From: Priestia aryabhattai
Lineage (GTDB): Bacteria; Bacillota; Bacilli; Bacillales; Bacillaceae_H
Length of the DNA: 64,000 bases
NCBI RefSeq assembly: GCF_023715685.1
Contig: NZ_JAMBOQ010000008.1
Span: forward strand, 1 to 64,000
Reading direction: 5' to 3'
The number at the start of each line of letters is the position of its first letter. Positions within the stretch are counted from its first letter, which is position 1. The position numbers and the translations under genes were made by a program. The notes under the pieces were generated by a model. That model ran no database searches, was not told where the DNA came from, and worked only from the letters and a program-made list of their open reading frames with translations. This document shows, piece after piece, positions 1-8,812 of the stretch.

Positions 1-220
<220 letters not shown>

Positions 221-319
221 ATGTTTGACTTGCTCAATTTAAAAAATAAAAATTAACGTTGACGTTTGTCGCTTTGTTCAGTTTTCAAAGTTCAACCGCC
301 GCTCTTAAGCGACTTTATT

Positions 320-348
320 ATCTTATCAAGTTATCAACTTAATGTCAA
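320..348 (-). promoter_or_regulatory. rRNA operon promoter P2
   Basis: On the reverse strand, TTGACA (348-343) is followed by a 17-bp spacer and TAAGAT (325-320). It sits about 100 bp upstream of the 16S 5' end, the usual place for the proximal rRNA promoter of bacilli. Confidence 0.75.
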
Positions 349-411
349 CAACTTTTTAAAATTCTTTTTTTCAGCTTCGTTGTTACCGTTATGTCTCAAC
401 GACGCTTTCTA

Positions 412-440
412 ATAATAAAATACATCTTTATTAAAGTCAA
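412..440 (-). promoter_or_regulatory. rRNA operon promoter P1
   Basis: On the reverse strand, TTGACT (440-435), a 17-bp spacer and TATTAT (417-412) form a near-consensus sigma-A promoter, 92 bp upstream of P2. Tandem P1/P2 promoters are typical of Bacillus rRNA operons. The AT-rich run just upstream (441-480) could serve as an UP-element. Confidence 0.75.
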
Positions 441-601
441 TAGTTTTTAAGAAAAAAATCCAAAATTATTACTTCTTGATTTAGATAGTTATTTTATCTA
501 GATCATATCATCATATTATAGGCAAAAGCTAGGTTTAAACTTTGCCTTCTATATTCCTGAACCCTTTACTTTTTTCAATTTCTTCATTTATGAAGAAGTT
601 G

Positions 602-631
602 AAAAAGAGCTGTCCATTAGACAGCCCTTTC
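602..631 (-). terminator. terminator of the ech-lcfB operon
   Basis: The reverse strand reads GGGCTGTC, a short loop, GACAGCTC and then TTTTTC, immediately after the enoyl-CoA hydratase stop codon. Confidence 0.8.
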
Positions 632-1408
632 TTATTTCCCTTTAAAAATAGGTCTTCTCTTCTCAGCAAATGCTTGAAGTGCCTCCAGACGATCTTCTGT
701 CGGAATCGTTAATTCATATGCTTTTCGTTCAATTTGCAAACCAGTCTGCAAATCTACCTTCATTCCTTCTTTGATAGCAAATTTTGCTTGCTGAAGTGCA
801 ATTGGCCCATTTTTCAATAAAAGAGAAATAAAAATATCTATTGTTTCTTCTACTTCATATCCAGGAGCTACCTTCGTTACTAGACCACATTCTTTCGCTT
901 CTGATGCTGAGAGGCGCTGAGCCGTTAAAATTAGTTCCAGTGCTTTTGCTTCCCCAACTAAACGAGGGAGACGCTGTGTTCCTCCTGCGCCTGGTATAAT
1001 CGCTAAGCTAGTTTCCGTTAAACCCATAAGCGCTTTTATTGAAGCAATCCGGAAATCACATGCTAAAGCCAGCTCCATTCCTCCTCCAAATGCATATCCA
1101 TTGATGATTGCTATCGTTGGCTGAGGAAGCTGCTCTATCTTAGAAAACACTTCTCCTATTTTGTAAATATTGCGCTTTACCTCTTGATCAGAGAGGGTTT
1201 TACGTTCTTTTAAATCAGCACCTACACTAAAAGATTTTTCACCTGCTCCTTTAAATGTCACAACTCGAATATCTTTTTGAATACGAATTTCTTCAATTAC
1301 TTCTTCCAATTCTTTAAGCATATCGTAATTAAAAGCATTCATCGCTTCCGGACGGTTCAGTATCACATGGCCCACGTGTCCCTTCATTTCATAAGAAATA
1401 GATGACAT
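632..1408 (-). CDS. enoyl-CoA hydratase/isomerase family protein
   Basis: A 258-aa crotonase-fold protein that would hydrate trans-2-enoyl-CoA in fatty-acid beta-oxidation, in the cytoplasm. Both hydratase glutamates are present, one in GGGMELALACD and one in GLTETSLAIIPGAGGTQRL, with the oxyanion-hole segment SVGADLKE further upstream. The ATG at 1408 follows a GGGGGTGG ribosome binding site. It lies 38 bp downstream of the acyl-CoA ligase gene on the same strand and ends at a terminator, so the two are probably co-transcribed. It resembles B. subtilis YngF, but the family is large and the exact substrate is not readable from sequence. Confidence 0.9.
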   Translation of the reverse strand: MSSISYEMKGHVGHVILNRPEAMNAFNYDMLKELEEVIEEIRIQKDIRVVTFKGAGEKSFSVGADLKERKTLSDQEVKRNIYKIGEVFSKIEQLPQPTIAIINGYAFGGGMELALACDFRIASIKALMGLTETSLAIIPGAGGTQRLPRLVGEAKALELILTAQRLSASEAKECGLVTKVAPGYEVEETIDIFISLLLKNGPIALQQAKFAIKEGMKVDLQTGLQIERKAYELTIPTEDRLEALQAFAEKRRPIFKGK

Positions 1409-1446
1409 CCTTTTACCACCCCCTATTTGGAATCGCTTTCATTTTA

Positions 1447-2976
1447 TCATTCCTGAGATACCTGTTGCTTCAGTGCACGCCTTAAAATTTTTCCCGTTGT
1501 ATTTTTAGGAAGTTCTTTTAAAAATTCAATTTCACTTGGCACTTTATATTTAGCAAGGTGCTCTTTGCAGTAGGCAATAAGCTTCTCTTCCGTTACCTCT
1601 TGATTATTGCAAACCACGTAACACTTCACACATTCACCTAAAGAAGGATCAGGGACTCCGATAACAGCCACTTCTACAATATCCGGATGCGCATACATCA
1701 CTTCTTCTACTTCGCGAGGATAAACATTATATCCTCCTACAATAATTAAATCTTTTTTACGGTCAACGATATAAAAATAACCTTCCTTATCCATTCTTGC
1801 TAAGTCACCTGTATACAGCCAACCATCTCGGAGCGCATATTCCGTGTCTTCAGGAAGCTTGTAATAACCTTTCATCACATTAGGGCCTTTCACAACAAGC
1901 TCACCGACTTGTCCTACTTCTACTTCTTCTCCTAGTTCGTTTACCACTTTATTTTCAACATTCATAATAGATGTACCTATAGAACCGGCTTTTCTCTCTC
2001 GGTCAATCGGATTAAAACACGTCACAGGAGAAGCCTCAGATAATCCATACCCTTCTGCTACCATTACCCCAAATTTACGTTCAAAATGAGTTAAAAGCGC
2101 CACCGGCATTGATGCCCCGCCTGATATACAAAGCCTTATAGTGCGGAAGTGCTCTTTTTTCCCTTTGTCATGCTGAAGTAAGAAATTATACATTGTGGGA
2201 ACGCCGGCAAAAATAGTCGCTTGTCGATTTTGAATTAATTCAAATATAGAAGATGGACTGAATTTTGGTTCAATTAATATCGTTCCTCCGTTCATTAAAG
2301 GCGCATTTAATGAAACAGTTAAACAAAATACGTGAAACATCGGCAAAGCAGCTACGACTCGGTCATTCCCATTTATATTTAAATAATCTGCTACGTCTTG
2401 AGCATTTGAATAAATATTCTTATGCGTAAGCATAGCTCCTTTTGGTCTTCCAGTTGTTCCTGACGTATACAGAATGATGGCCACATCTTCTTCTTTTAAC
2501 TCCAGAAAATCATATGTAGCTTCCCCTCTGTTTACAACTTGCGAAAACGTGTGAAAATAAGAAGGTATATTTTCCACTTTATCTGTTGTTTCACATAAAA
2601 TAACATGTTCCAAAAATGGAGTGTGTCCAATGATTTTCTTTAAGATAGGGAGAATTAAATCAACCGCAACAACTGCTTTTACATCTCCATCCTGAAGCAT
2701 GTAGCTAATTTCATCCGCTGTGTAAATAGGATTAATGGGTATAACAGTAGCTCCTACTCGAAGAGCACCGTACAATCCAATAACAAAATGAGGCGAGTTG
2801 CCGACAATCAAAGCGATATGATCTCCTTTTTTTACACCTAATTGCTTCAGACCATTAGCAAACTTAGATACCGATGCATCAAGTTCTGAATAAGATGTTT
2901 CCTGGTCCATAAAAACATATGCCGATTTTTGCGGAAATTGCTCAGCTGTTTTATGAAGCTGTGCTGACAAATTCAT
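1447..2976 (-). CDS. lcfB: long-chain fatty acid--CoA ligase
   Basis: About 509 aa; converts fatty acid, ATP and CoA to acyl-CoA plus AMP. The AMP-binding P-loop-like motif [11 protein letters not shown], the GYGLSEASP motif, the [25 protein letters not shown] hinge and the C-terminal [11 protein letters not shown] lysine are all present. Very close in sequence to B. subtilis LcfB (YhfL), and its neighbours lplJ, yhfI and yhfH match that locus. The reading frame is open up to 3015, but the AAGGAGG site points to the ATG at 2976, and the upstream extension would overlap a FadR-like operator. Likely induced by long-chain acyl-CoA through FadR. Confidence 0.93.
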   Translation of the reverse strand: MNLSAQLHKTAEQFPQKSAYVFMDQETSYSELDASVSKFANGLKQLGVKKGDHIALIVGNSPHFVIGLYGALRVGATVIPINPIYTADEISYMLQDGDVKAVVAVDLILPILKKIIGHTPFLEHVILCETTDKVENIPSYFHTFSQVVNRGEATYDFLELKEEDVAIILYTSGTTGRPKGAMLTHKNIYSNAQDVADYLNINGNDRVVAALPMFHVFCLTVSLNAPLMNGGTILIEPKFSPSSIFELIQNRQATIFAGVPTMYNFLLQHDKGKKEHFRTIRLCISGGASMPVALLTHFERKFGVMVAEGYGLSEASPVTCFNPIDRERKAGSIGTSIMNVENKVVNELGEEVEVGQVGELVVKGPNVMKGYYKLPEDTEYALRDGWLYTGDLARMDKEGYFYIVDRKKDLIIVGGYNVYPREVEEVMYAHPDIVEVAVIGVPDPSLGECVKCYVVCNNQEVTEEKLIAYCKEHLAKYKVPSEIEFLKELPKNTTGKILRRALKQQVSQE

Positions 2977-3004
2977 CTCATAACTTCCTCCTTTTAATAA
3001 CGAA

Positions 3005-3022
3005 TGAATGAACACCCATTCA
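3005..3022. promoter_or_regulatory. FadR-like operator upstream of lcfB
   Basis: TGAATGA, 4 bp, CCATTCA. This matches the B. subtilis FadR consensus TGAATGA-N4-TCATTCA with one mismatch, and is part of a longer inverted repeat AATGAATG/CATTCATT. It lies 29 bp upstream of the lcfB start, where a repressor would block transcription. Confidence 0.65.
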
Positions 3023-3116
3023 TTATTAAGTCATAATAATGTAAAAATTCTTACTTCTTCTATTCTATTATAATGTTACTGCTGTTCTATTGACAAGACT
3101 CATCTGTTTAAAAAGA

Positions 3117-3145
3117 AAAAAAGCCTGATGTAGCAGACTTTTTTC
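3117..3145 (-). terminator. terminator after lplJ
   Basis: The reverse strand has AAGTCTG, loop CTACAT, CAGGCTT followed by a T run, directly after the lplJ stop codon. Confidence 0.7.
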
Positions 3146-4135
3146 TTAATAGATTAATTCAACAAACTCTTCTTTTGTGATATTACCAAAATAATGTGGA
3201 ATATCGACGTCTTCTAAAGCTTGTTCAATAGAAGCTTTTTCATAACGAACACCTGTTAATTTTCCCTGTACTTCCTGAACATCGCCCACTCCAAAGAAAT
3301 CTCCATAAATGGTGCAGGCATCAATTTTCCCTTTATTCACTTCTAAACGAACATCAATTTGTCCCACAGGAAAGCGGTGAGAGTGCTGTAAGTTAAATTT
3401 AGGTGATTTTCCATAGTTCCAATCCCATGACTGATAGCGCTCTTTAGAAATTTGATGAATCGTTTCCCAATCTTTTTCCATTAGTTTATATTCTGTTATA
3501 TTTTCTTCTCCTTCAAAAATATACCGAAGCAACATTTCTCTAAATTCTTCCACCGTTACTTTCTGTTCTAAAAATTCACTGATATTCGCTACTCTATTTC
3601 GAATGGACTTAATGCCTTTGGATTCAATTTTATCTTTTTTTACTTTTAACGCTGATACGACGTTTTCAATTTCTGAATCAAAAAGAAGAGTTCCATGACT
3701 GAACATTCTTCCTTTCGTCGAAAACTGCGCATTTCCAGAAATTTTCCGTCCTTCGGCCATTAAATCATTTCGTCCGCTTAACTCAGCATTAACACCTAAT
3801 TTCTTTAAAGCTTCCACGACTGGCTCGGTAAACTTTTTAAAATTATGAAAGCTATTCCCATCATCTTTCGTAATAAAGCTGAAGTTTAAATTTCCTTTAT
3901 CATGATAAACGGCACCCCCTCCCGATAGACGTCTCACTACGTGAATATGCTGATCTTCAACATATTTTGTATTAATCTCCTCAATGGTGTTCTGGTTTTT
4001 CCCAATGATAATAGAAGGTTCATTAATATAAAACAGCAGATATGTCTCATTTATATCTAAATACTTGAGTGCATACTCTTCAATTGCTAAGTTAATTCGG
4101 GGATCATAATTTTTTTGATTATCAATAAATAACAT
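3146..4135 (-). CDS. lplJ: lipoate--protein ligase
   Basis: A 329-aa LplA-type ligase that attaches scavenged lipoate, via lipoyl-AMP, to lipoyl domains such as GcvH and the 2-oxoacid dehydrogenase E2 subunits. The RRLSGGGAVYHDKGNLNFSF core is the lipoate/biotin ligase signature, and a C-terminal accessory domain follows. Length matches B. subtilis LplJ (YhfJ, about 331 aa). The start is backed by an AAGGAGG site 7 nt away. It is 15 bp downstream of yhfI, so probably the same transcript. Confidence 0.95.
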   Translation of the reverse strand: MLFIDNQKNYDPRINLAIEEYALKYLDINETYLLFYINEPSIIIGKNQNTIEEINTKYVEDQHIHVVRRLSGGGAVYHDKGNLNFSFITKDDGNSFHNFKKFTEPVVEALKKLGVNAELSGRNDLMAEGRKISGNAQFSTKGRMFSHGTLLFDSEIENVVSALKVKKDKIESKGIKSIRNRVANISEFLEQKVTVEEFREMLLRYIFEGEENITEYKLMEKDWETIHQISKERYQSWDWNYGKSPKFNLQHSHRFPVGQIDVRLEVNKGKIDACTIYGDFFGVGDVQEVQGKLTGVRYEKASIEQALEDVDIPHYFGNITKEEFVELIY

Positions 4136-4150
4136 TCATTTTCCTCCTTG

Positions 4151-4882
4151 TTATTCCCATACATATCCTGATTCAGCTAACGTAAGCGTACCTCTATAAT
4201 GAGCAGCGGCTTCCTCTACTAGCTGTTGATGTTCTCCGTAGTGCGGAAGGTGAGTAAGCATAAGGTGTTTGACACTTGCTTTTGAAGCAAGTGTACCGGC
4301 TTCTGTACTCGTCATGTGTCCAGCGCCGCTTCCATCTTGATTGGCATAAAAATTACATTCACAAATAAGAAGATCTGCATCCTCTGAGAAGGAAACAAAC
4401 TCTTCTAAATAACTGGAGTCCGCTGTGTACACAAAGGTTTGATTGCCAGCACTTATTCTCATGGCATAACAAACAACTGGGTGTTTCGTTTTCATAAACT
4501 CGATTGTAAAAGGCCCAACTTCAAGTTTTTGACTCGGATCATACTCTACCCCTTTAGTAATTCCTTTGTGAGTAAGTTTGTTGAAGCTTTCCTGATCATA
4601 TGTATGTCCGTAAATAGAAAGTTCCCTAACAGAGTTCCCTAGATGAGTCTGAATGAGGCGAGCATATTGAAACACTCCGATATCAGCCACGTGATCATGA
4701 TGATAATGAGATAAAATCATAGCATCTATTTCTTCTGGCTTTGCATATTTTTGCAGCTGAGCCAATGCACCGCTTCCGCAATCAACAAGCAGCTTAAATC
4801 CATCGTGCTCAACTAAATAGCTAGAAGTAGCTTCTGAAACAGCGGGATATCCTCCCCAAAAACCAATAACAGTTACTTTCAT
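4151..4882 (-). CDS. yhfI: metallo-beta-lactamase-fold hydrolase YhfI
   Basis: About 243 aa. The metal motif HYHHDH (in LSHYHHDHVADI), later Asp (YTADSSY) and His (LMLTHLPHY) form the zinc site of the RNase Z-like MBL subfamily. The length matches B. subtilis YhfI. The frame opens at a GTG (4891), but AAAGGG lies 8 nt before the ATG at 4882, which I prefer. First gene of a likely yhfI-lplJ transcription unit. The natural substrate is unknown; the fold suggests a phosphodiesterase or RNase Z-like hydrolase. Confidence 0.88.
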   Translation of the reverse strand: MKVTVIGFWGGYPAVSEATSSYLVEHDGFKLLVDCGSGALAQLQKYAKPEEIDAMILSHYHHDHVADIGVFQYARLIQTHLGNSVRELSIYGHTYDQESFNKLTHKGITKGVEYDPSQKLEVGPFTIEFMKTKHPVVCYAMRISAGNQTFVYTADSSYLEEFVSFSEDADLLICECNFYANQDGSGAGHMTSTEAGTLASKASVKHLMLTHLPHYGEHQQLVEEAAAHYRGTLTLAESGYVWE

Positions 4883-5048
4883 TTCAATCACCCTTTCGTA
4901 CTATTTTTATTACGTTCAGTATACCCTACTTTTTTTTGAAAACTAACTGAAAGGCACCTGTTTCCGGCATTTTATCGAAATAACTCATTGTTATATAACA
5001 AATAACTACTTAGAATAACAAAATAGGCTAAATTGTTATAAAACATAA

Positions 5049-5078
5049 TTGACATTTTATCATCTGTTATAATACAAT
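5049..5078 (+). promoter_or_regulatory. sigma-A-type promoter for yhfH
   Basis: TTGACA (5049-5054), 18-bp spacer, TACAAT (5073-5078), 32 bp before the yhfH start. An overlapping TATAAT at 5068 has no well-placed -35. Confidence 0.55.
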
Positions 5079-5110
5079 GTTAGTAACAAAAGCAACGGAG
5101 GGGATTTAAA

Positions 5111-5242
5111 ATGTTAGAAAAAATGACTGAATTTTTCAAAAGATTACCCAACAAAAAGTGCGTAGAATGCGGCAACGACATCGAGGAACAGCATGAGTGC
5201 TACGGAAATAAATGCGATCACTGTCTAGATATAATGAAATAA
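5111..5242 (+). CDS. yhfH: YhfH-type small zinc-ribbon protein
   Basis: A 43-aa reading frame with four cysteines in two pairs (CVEC...CDHC), plus one more Cys, as expected for a tiny zinc ribbon. A GGAGGGG ribosome binding site precedes the ATG. It has its own promoter and a strong terminator, so it is a complete small gene. Position beside yhfI matches B. subtilis yhfH. Biological role unknown; likely metal-binding. Confidence 0.8.
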   Translation: MLEKMTEFFKRLPNKKCVECGNDIEEQHECYGNKCDHCLDIMK

Positions 5243-5282
5243 GAAAAAGCTGAAACTGTTATAAAACAGTTTCAGCTTTTTT
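5243..5282. terminator. bidirectional terminator, yhfH / response regulator
   Basis: AAAAAGCTGAAACTG, loop TTATAAAA, CAGTTTCAGC and a T run. A-rich and T-rich flanks on both sides let it serve the two convergent genes. Confidence 0.9.
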
Positions 5283-6865
5283 TATACGATCAAACTGCGA
5301 TACTCATTGGGCGTAATGCCTTCTACTTTTTTAAATACTTTTCGAAAGTATTTATCATCATGATATCCAATCATATTCGCAATTTCATAGATTTTTAGTT
5401 CTTCATTTAGTAAAAGTGATTTAGCTTTATTCATTCTGACTTTCACCATATAATCTGAAATGTTTTCTTGAAACTCTTGCTTAAACTTTCTTGAAATATA
5501 TTCACGGCTTAAATAGAAGCGTTCCGATATTTCTTGGAGCTTCACATCTCGATGAAAATTATGCTGCAAATATTGTTCGATCTCGTAAATAACGTCGCGA
5601 TTGTTTTGCTTGTTATATCTTTTTACCACTTTTAAAAAGCGCCTTACTTCACGCTTCTTTCTCTCTACATATTTTTCCAGCTGAAACTGTCCATCTTGGT
5701 TATAGAAAAAAGAAAGAACATATTCAGGACCGTTATTTATCGTATAAGGGATGTGATATCTTTTTAACCAATGCTGACTTAATAGCTGATATTCCTGCTC
5801 AAAGTGTAGAATTTGCTTTAATGATAGATAATTTTGTGCTTCAAAAGCTGTGATAATTTCGTTGAATACCGGCAAAAACGCTTCAAACTTCCCTACTTGA
5901 AGCGCTTCTTCAATTTCACTGTTATAATCCATCATATTTATTAATAAAGCGCTCGCTAAAACGTCTTGCTCGCTGTAAACCTTCACTTTATTTTGATCGA
6001 GGACATTGCTTAATAAAAGCGAGTTTTTCGCATGTTCATAGGATTTCATTAGCTGATCAATAGAAGAGACTTTGCACCCTCTTGCAATCCGACAGCTCAC
6101 TTCTAACGTACGGCGAATTGCTGTATGTAAAGCCGTCAGCAAAGAGGAAATACTTTCAAAGTCATTCCAAAATATAATGATGATTTCCCACTTATTTGAT
6201 AAATAACGGAAGGCTACCCCGTTTTCTTCTGCCATCAGCATTTCATTGATTACATTTAAAATTGAAAAATAGGCTAAATCCCGGTCACCGCCAAAAGAAC
6301 GAATAATGGATTCATCTACACGTACGATACCCACTTCATATTCTCTAGTCAGATGGAAACCAAACTCTTCATAGATTGATTGATTTAGCAAATAATTGTT
6401 CATTAACTGCGTTAGTTTTCGATCTCGATAAATCGGCTTCATTTCATTAATTAAACGATAACTGCTATTATGAACTTTTCTGGACTCTTCTTCTTTTTTC
6501 CATTGAGTTACAGCTCGTGTAAGCGTATCATTTAAAATCGAAGGATCTACTGGTTTTAGAATATAATCTGTACTTCCAAAATGAATAGCTTTACGCATAT
6601 AATGATAGTCATCATATCCTGTTACCACAATGGTTTTGCTAGAAGGTGAATTTTCTTTAATCCACTCTAACAAAGCAATTCCATCGATATTAGGCATTTT
6701 CATATCTGTAAAAATGATTTCCGGTCCATGATCCTCGATAAGTGCAATCGCTTGCTCACCGCTATCGGCTTCTATCACATCTGTAATTTCATGTTCTTCC
6801 CACTGCCCAAGCAGCTTTATTCCTTCTCTTACATGCTCTTCATCATCCACGATTAATACTTTCAT
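5282..6865 (-). CDS. YesN-type response regulator (CheY + AraC HTH)
   Basis: About 527 aa. The N-terminal receiver domain carries the acidic pair in VDDEE, the phosphorylatable Asp54 (FTDMKMPN), the T/S position in VVTGYDD and Lys in ILKPVDP. A roughly 270-residue linker follows, then a C-terminal double AraC-type HTH (LQEISERFYLSREYISRKFKQ...IANMIGYHDDKYFRKVFKK). AGAGGGA lies 5 nt before the ATG at 6865; the frame is open 7 codons further upstream. The start overlaps the end of the kinase gene by about 23 nt, so the two are co-translated. It probably activates carbohydrate uptake or utilisation genes, the sugar-binding lipoprotein being the obvious candidate. Confidence 0.9.
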   Translation of the reverse strand: MKVLIVDDEEHVREGIKLLGQWEEHEITDVIEADSGEQAIALIEDHGPEIIFTDMKMPNIDGIALLEWIKENSPSSKTIVVTGYDDYHYMRKAIHFGSTDYILKPVDPSILNDTLTRAVTQWKKEEESRKVHNSSYRLINEMKPIYRDRKLTQLMNNYLLNQSIYEEFGFHLTREYEVGIVRVDESIIRSFGGDRDLAYFSILNVINEMLMAEENGVAFRYLSNKWEIIIIFWNDFESISSLLTALHTAIRRTLEVSCRIARGCKVSSIDQLMKSYEHAKNSLLLSNVLDQNKVKVYSEQDVLASALLINMMDYNSEIEEALQVGKFEAFLPVFNEIITAFEAQNYLSLKQILHFEQEYQLLSQHWLKRYHIPYTINNGPEYVLSFFYNQDGQFQLEKYVERKKREVRRFLKVVKRYNKQNNRDVIYEIEQYLQHNFHRDVKLQEISERFYLSREYISRKFKQEFQENISDYMVKVRMNKAKSLLLNEELKIYEIANMIGYHDDKYFRKVFKKVEGITPNEYRSLIV

Positions 6866-8663
6866 CACTATCCCTCTTTTCTTCAATTGTTGTTAGCGTT
6901 ATGATAACGGTAAAATCGTGATTCTCTTTACTGCTAATTTGCATTGAAGCATGATCTCCATAGTAGATGCGAAGTCGTTCATAAATGTTTTGCAACCCAA
7001 TATGCTCATCTGTTTGATGATACGATTGCTGAAGTCTCGTTTTTAATTGATTCAACTCTTGTTGCCCTATGCCTTTTCCGTTATCAGAAACAGTTAGAAC
7101 CAGTTCTTCTCCGTTCAACTTCGCTGAAATCAACAGCTTTCCGCTTCCTGTGCGGGTTTCGAATCCATGCTTAAAAGAATTCTCAATAAGAGGCTGCAAA
7201 ATCATTTTCGGTATTCGCATAAGCTCTGCCTCTTTTTCGATATCTAACTCATACTCAAACTTTGAACCAAACCGCTGTTTCTGAAGACTTAAGAAAGCTT
7301 TTACGTGATCGACTTCTTGCTTTAAGCTAACGATATCCTCTTTCATATTCATACTGTACCGCATAATGTGCGAAAGCGAGGTTAATAAAGAATATACTTC
7401 AACTGCTTTATGCTTAAGAGCAAGAGTTCCAATCGATTGAAATGCGTTGTATAAAAAATGCGGATTAATTTGTGACTGCAGCACTTTTAGCTGCGTTGAT
7501 TTATTTTCTAACTCCAATCGAAATTTACGTTCAATCAAGTCATTAATTGTTCCCACCATAGAGGTAAAATGCCTTCCTAAAACACCAAATTCATCGTTTC
7601 CAAGCGATTTAAAACGCACCTCAAATGATCCTTTTTCCACTTCTTTCATATTGCGAATTAACACGTTAATCGGCTGTGTAAAACGCACGGATATAAAGAG
7701 CGTAGCGATAACGAGCATGCACAAAAATGGTAGGCCAATTAATACATTCATAAGTGCTGTCTTCCGCGCATCCTCATATAAAACACTGTAAGGAATTCGC
7801 TTCACAATGTATAAGTCCTCAAAAGGCTGTTTAAGCTTTTCATACATTAATACGCCTGAGAAGCTTTTATCTTCCCATTCCATGCTGTGATCTTCTTGAG
7901 ACGTAAGCACCTTTAGCCATGGGTAGTTTTCGTTTTTTCCAATAACCTTTGAATCCGAGGAATACAAAACTTCCCCTTTATTGTTCATCAAATAAAAATC
8001 TTCTGACTCTTCATTATATAGACGCTGCGATATAGATTGAATTTGTGTCATGTTAATGTCTAAAGATAGATAAGCTAACAACTTGTCTGATGGAATTTCA
8101 TCAATCCGCTGATGAAAGCTAATAACTTGATTCGGTAGTGAATCAATTAACGTTGATAAATTATTGTAGCTATAAATTTCATGGGTAGGCTCAACTGCAA
8201 GAAATTTATGATTTTTATTTAAATAAGAATAGTAAGGCTGAGTGTAAATATCATCGTACTTCCCTCTGCTACTCACTTTCGAATTATAAGCCGTATACGA
8301 GTCATGCCCGTTTTCAATATAAAGATGGAGCTGTTCAATCTCAGGACGAGTATTATATAAATAAAGAAGAGTTCGTGATATTTCCAGTTGATTGGCTCCT
8401 AAGTCACTCGACACGCCTTCATCTAACACTTTAATAAATGGGTGATAGCCGTACAGCCTTTTCGTAATATTAGCAATTTCATTTAAGTAATCGCTCAAAT
8501 CATTGCTTCCATTTTTAATAACTTGATAGTTGGTAGAAATAAATCGATTCTTAACCGTTTCTTTTGTGTATTGATACGTAAAAATTGTTGAAATTAAAAA
8601 TGGAATAACTGTTGCGAATAAGAAAAACAAAATTAATTTCTTGCGTATGCTCCAGCCTTTCAC
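6843..8663 (-). CDS. YesM-type sensor histidine kinase (His_kinase/LytS-like)
   Basis: About 606 aa. TM1 near residues 6-30, a large extracellular dCache-like sensor of about 270 residues, TM2 near 303-330, a HAMP domain, then the phospho-acceptor motif SQINPHFLYN (His about 402) and a GHKL ATPase with PLIENSFKHG and SDNGKGIG. The frame is open to an ATG at 8693, but an ideal AAAGGAGG sits 6 nt before a GTG at 8663, so translation almost certainly begins there. It is encoded just upstream of the response regulator and just downstream of a sugar-binding protein gene. The ligand is probably a sugar or a sugar-loaded binding protein. Confidence 0.92.
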   Translation of the reverse strand: MKGWSIRKKLILFFLFATVIPFLISTIFTYQYTKETVKNRFISTNYQVIKNGSNDLSDYLNEIANITKRLYGYHPFIKVLDEGVSSDLGANQLEISRTLLYLYNTRPEIEQLHLYIENGHDSYTAYNSKVSSRGKYDDIYTQPYYSYLNKNHKFLAVEPTHEIYSYNNLSTLIDSLPNQVISFHQRIDEIPSDKLLAYLSLDINMTQIQSISQRLYNEESEDFYLMNNKGEVLYSSDSKVIGKNENYPWLKVLTSQEDHSMEWEDKSFSGVLMYEKLKQPFEDLYIVKRIPYSVLYEDARKTALMNVLIGLPFLCMLVIATLFISVRFTQPINVLIRNMKEVEKGSFEVRFKSLGNDEFGVLGRHFTSMVGTINDLIERKFRLELENKSTQLKVLQSQINPHFLYNAFQSIGTLALKHKAVEVYSLLTSLSHIMRYSMNMKEDIVSLKQEVDHVKAFLSLQKQRFGSKFEYELDIEKEAELMRIPKMILQPLIENSFKHGFETRTGSGKLLISAKLNGEELVLTVSDNGKGIGQQELNQLKTRLQQSYHQTDEHIGLQNIYERLRIYYGDHASMQISSKENHDFTVIITLTTIEEKRDSDESINRG

Positions 8664-8703
8664 AAACAACCTCCTTTGACTAATGTCATACATTATGACT
8701 ATT

Positions 8704-8726
8704 ATTATACATTAAAAGCGCTTTCA
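8704..8726 (-). promoter_or_regulatory. -10 element and CcpA cre-like site for the two-component operon
   Basis: The reverse strand has TATAAT (8709-8704). Just upstream, TGAAAGCGCTTTTA (8726-8713) matches the cre consensus TGWAARCGYTWNCW with one mismatch. The site lies between the -10 and where the -35 should be, so CcpA binding would block RNA polymerase. The -35 itself is weak. Confidence 0.6.
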
Positions 8727-8776
8727 ATTAACTATTATTTTTCATAACTATGAATCTAACCAGCTATTTTTTTACA

Positions 8777-8812
8777 CCAAAAAGTCCGCGTTTTCCACGC
8801 GGACTTTTTGGT
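8777..8812 (-). terminator. terminator of the sugar-binding lipoprotein gene
   Basis: The reverse strand reads AAAAAGTCCGCG, loop TGGAAAA, CGCGGACTTTTT, immediately after the stop codon. It separates this gene from the kinase operon downstream. Confidence 0.9.

Larger units (their letters stand above)
221..601. other. intergenic: rRNA leader and promoters
   Basis: No open reading frame of note. The stretch holds the 16S leader, the two promoters and, at its right end, the 3' region of the leftward enoyl-CoA hydratase gene. Confidence 0.7.

Noticed and set aside
7069..7791. Rightward open frames inside the histidine kinase gene
   Set aside because: They lie antisense to a gene with clear motifs and lack ribosome binding sites or family features.
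8664..8693. Ten-codon longer start of the histidine kinase
   Set aside because: The AAAGGAGG ribosome binding site lies inside this stretch and points to GTG 8663.
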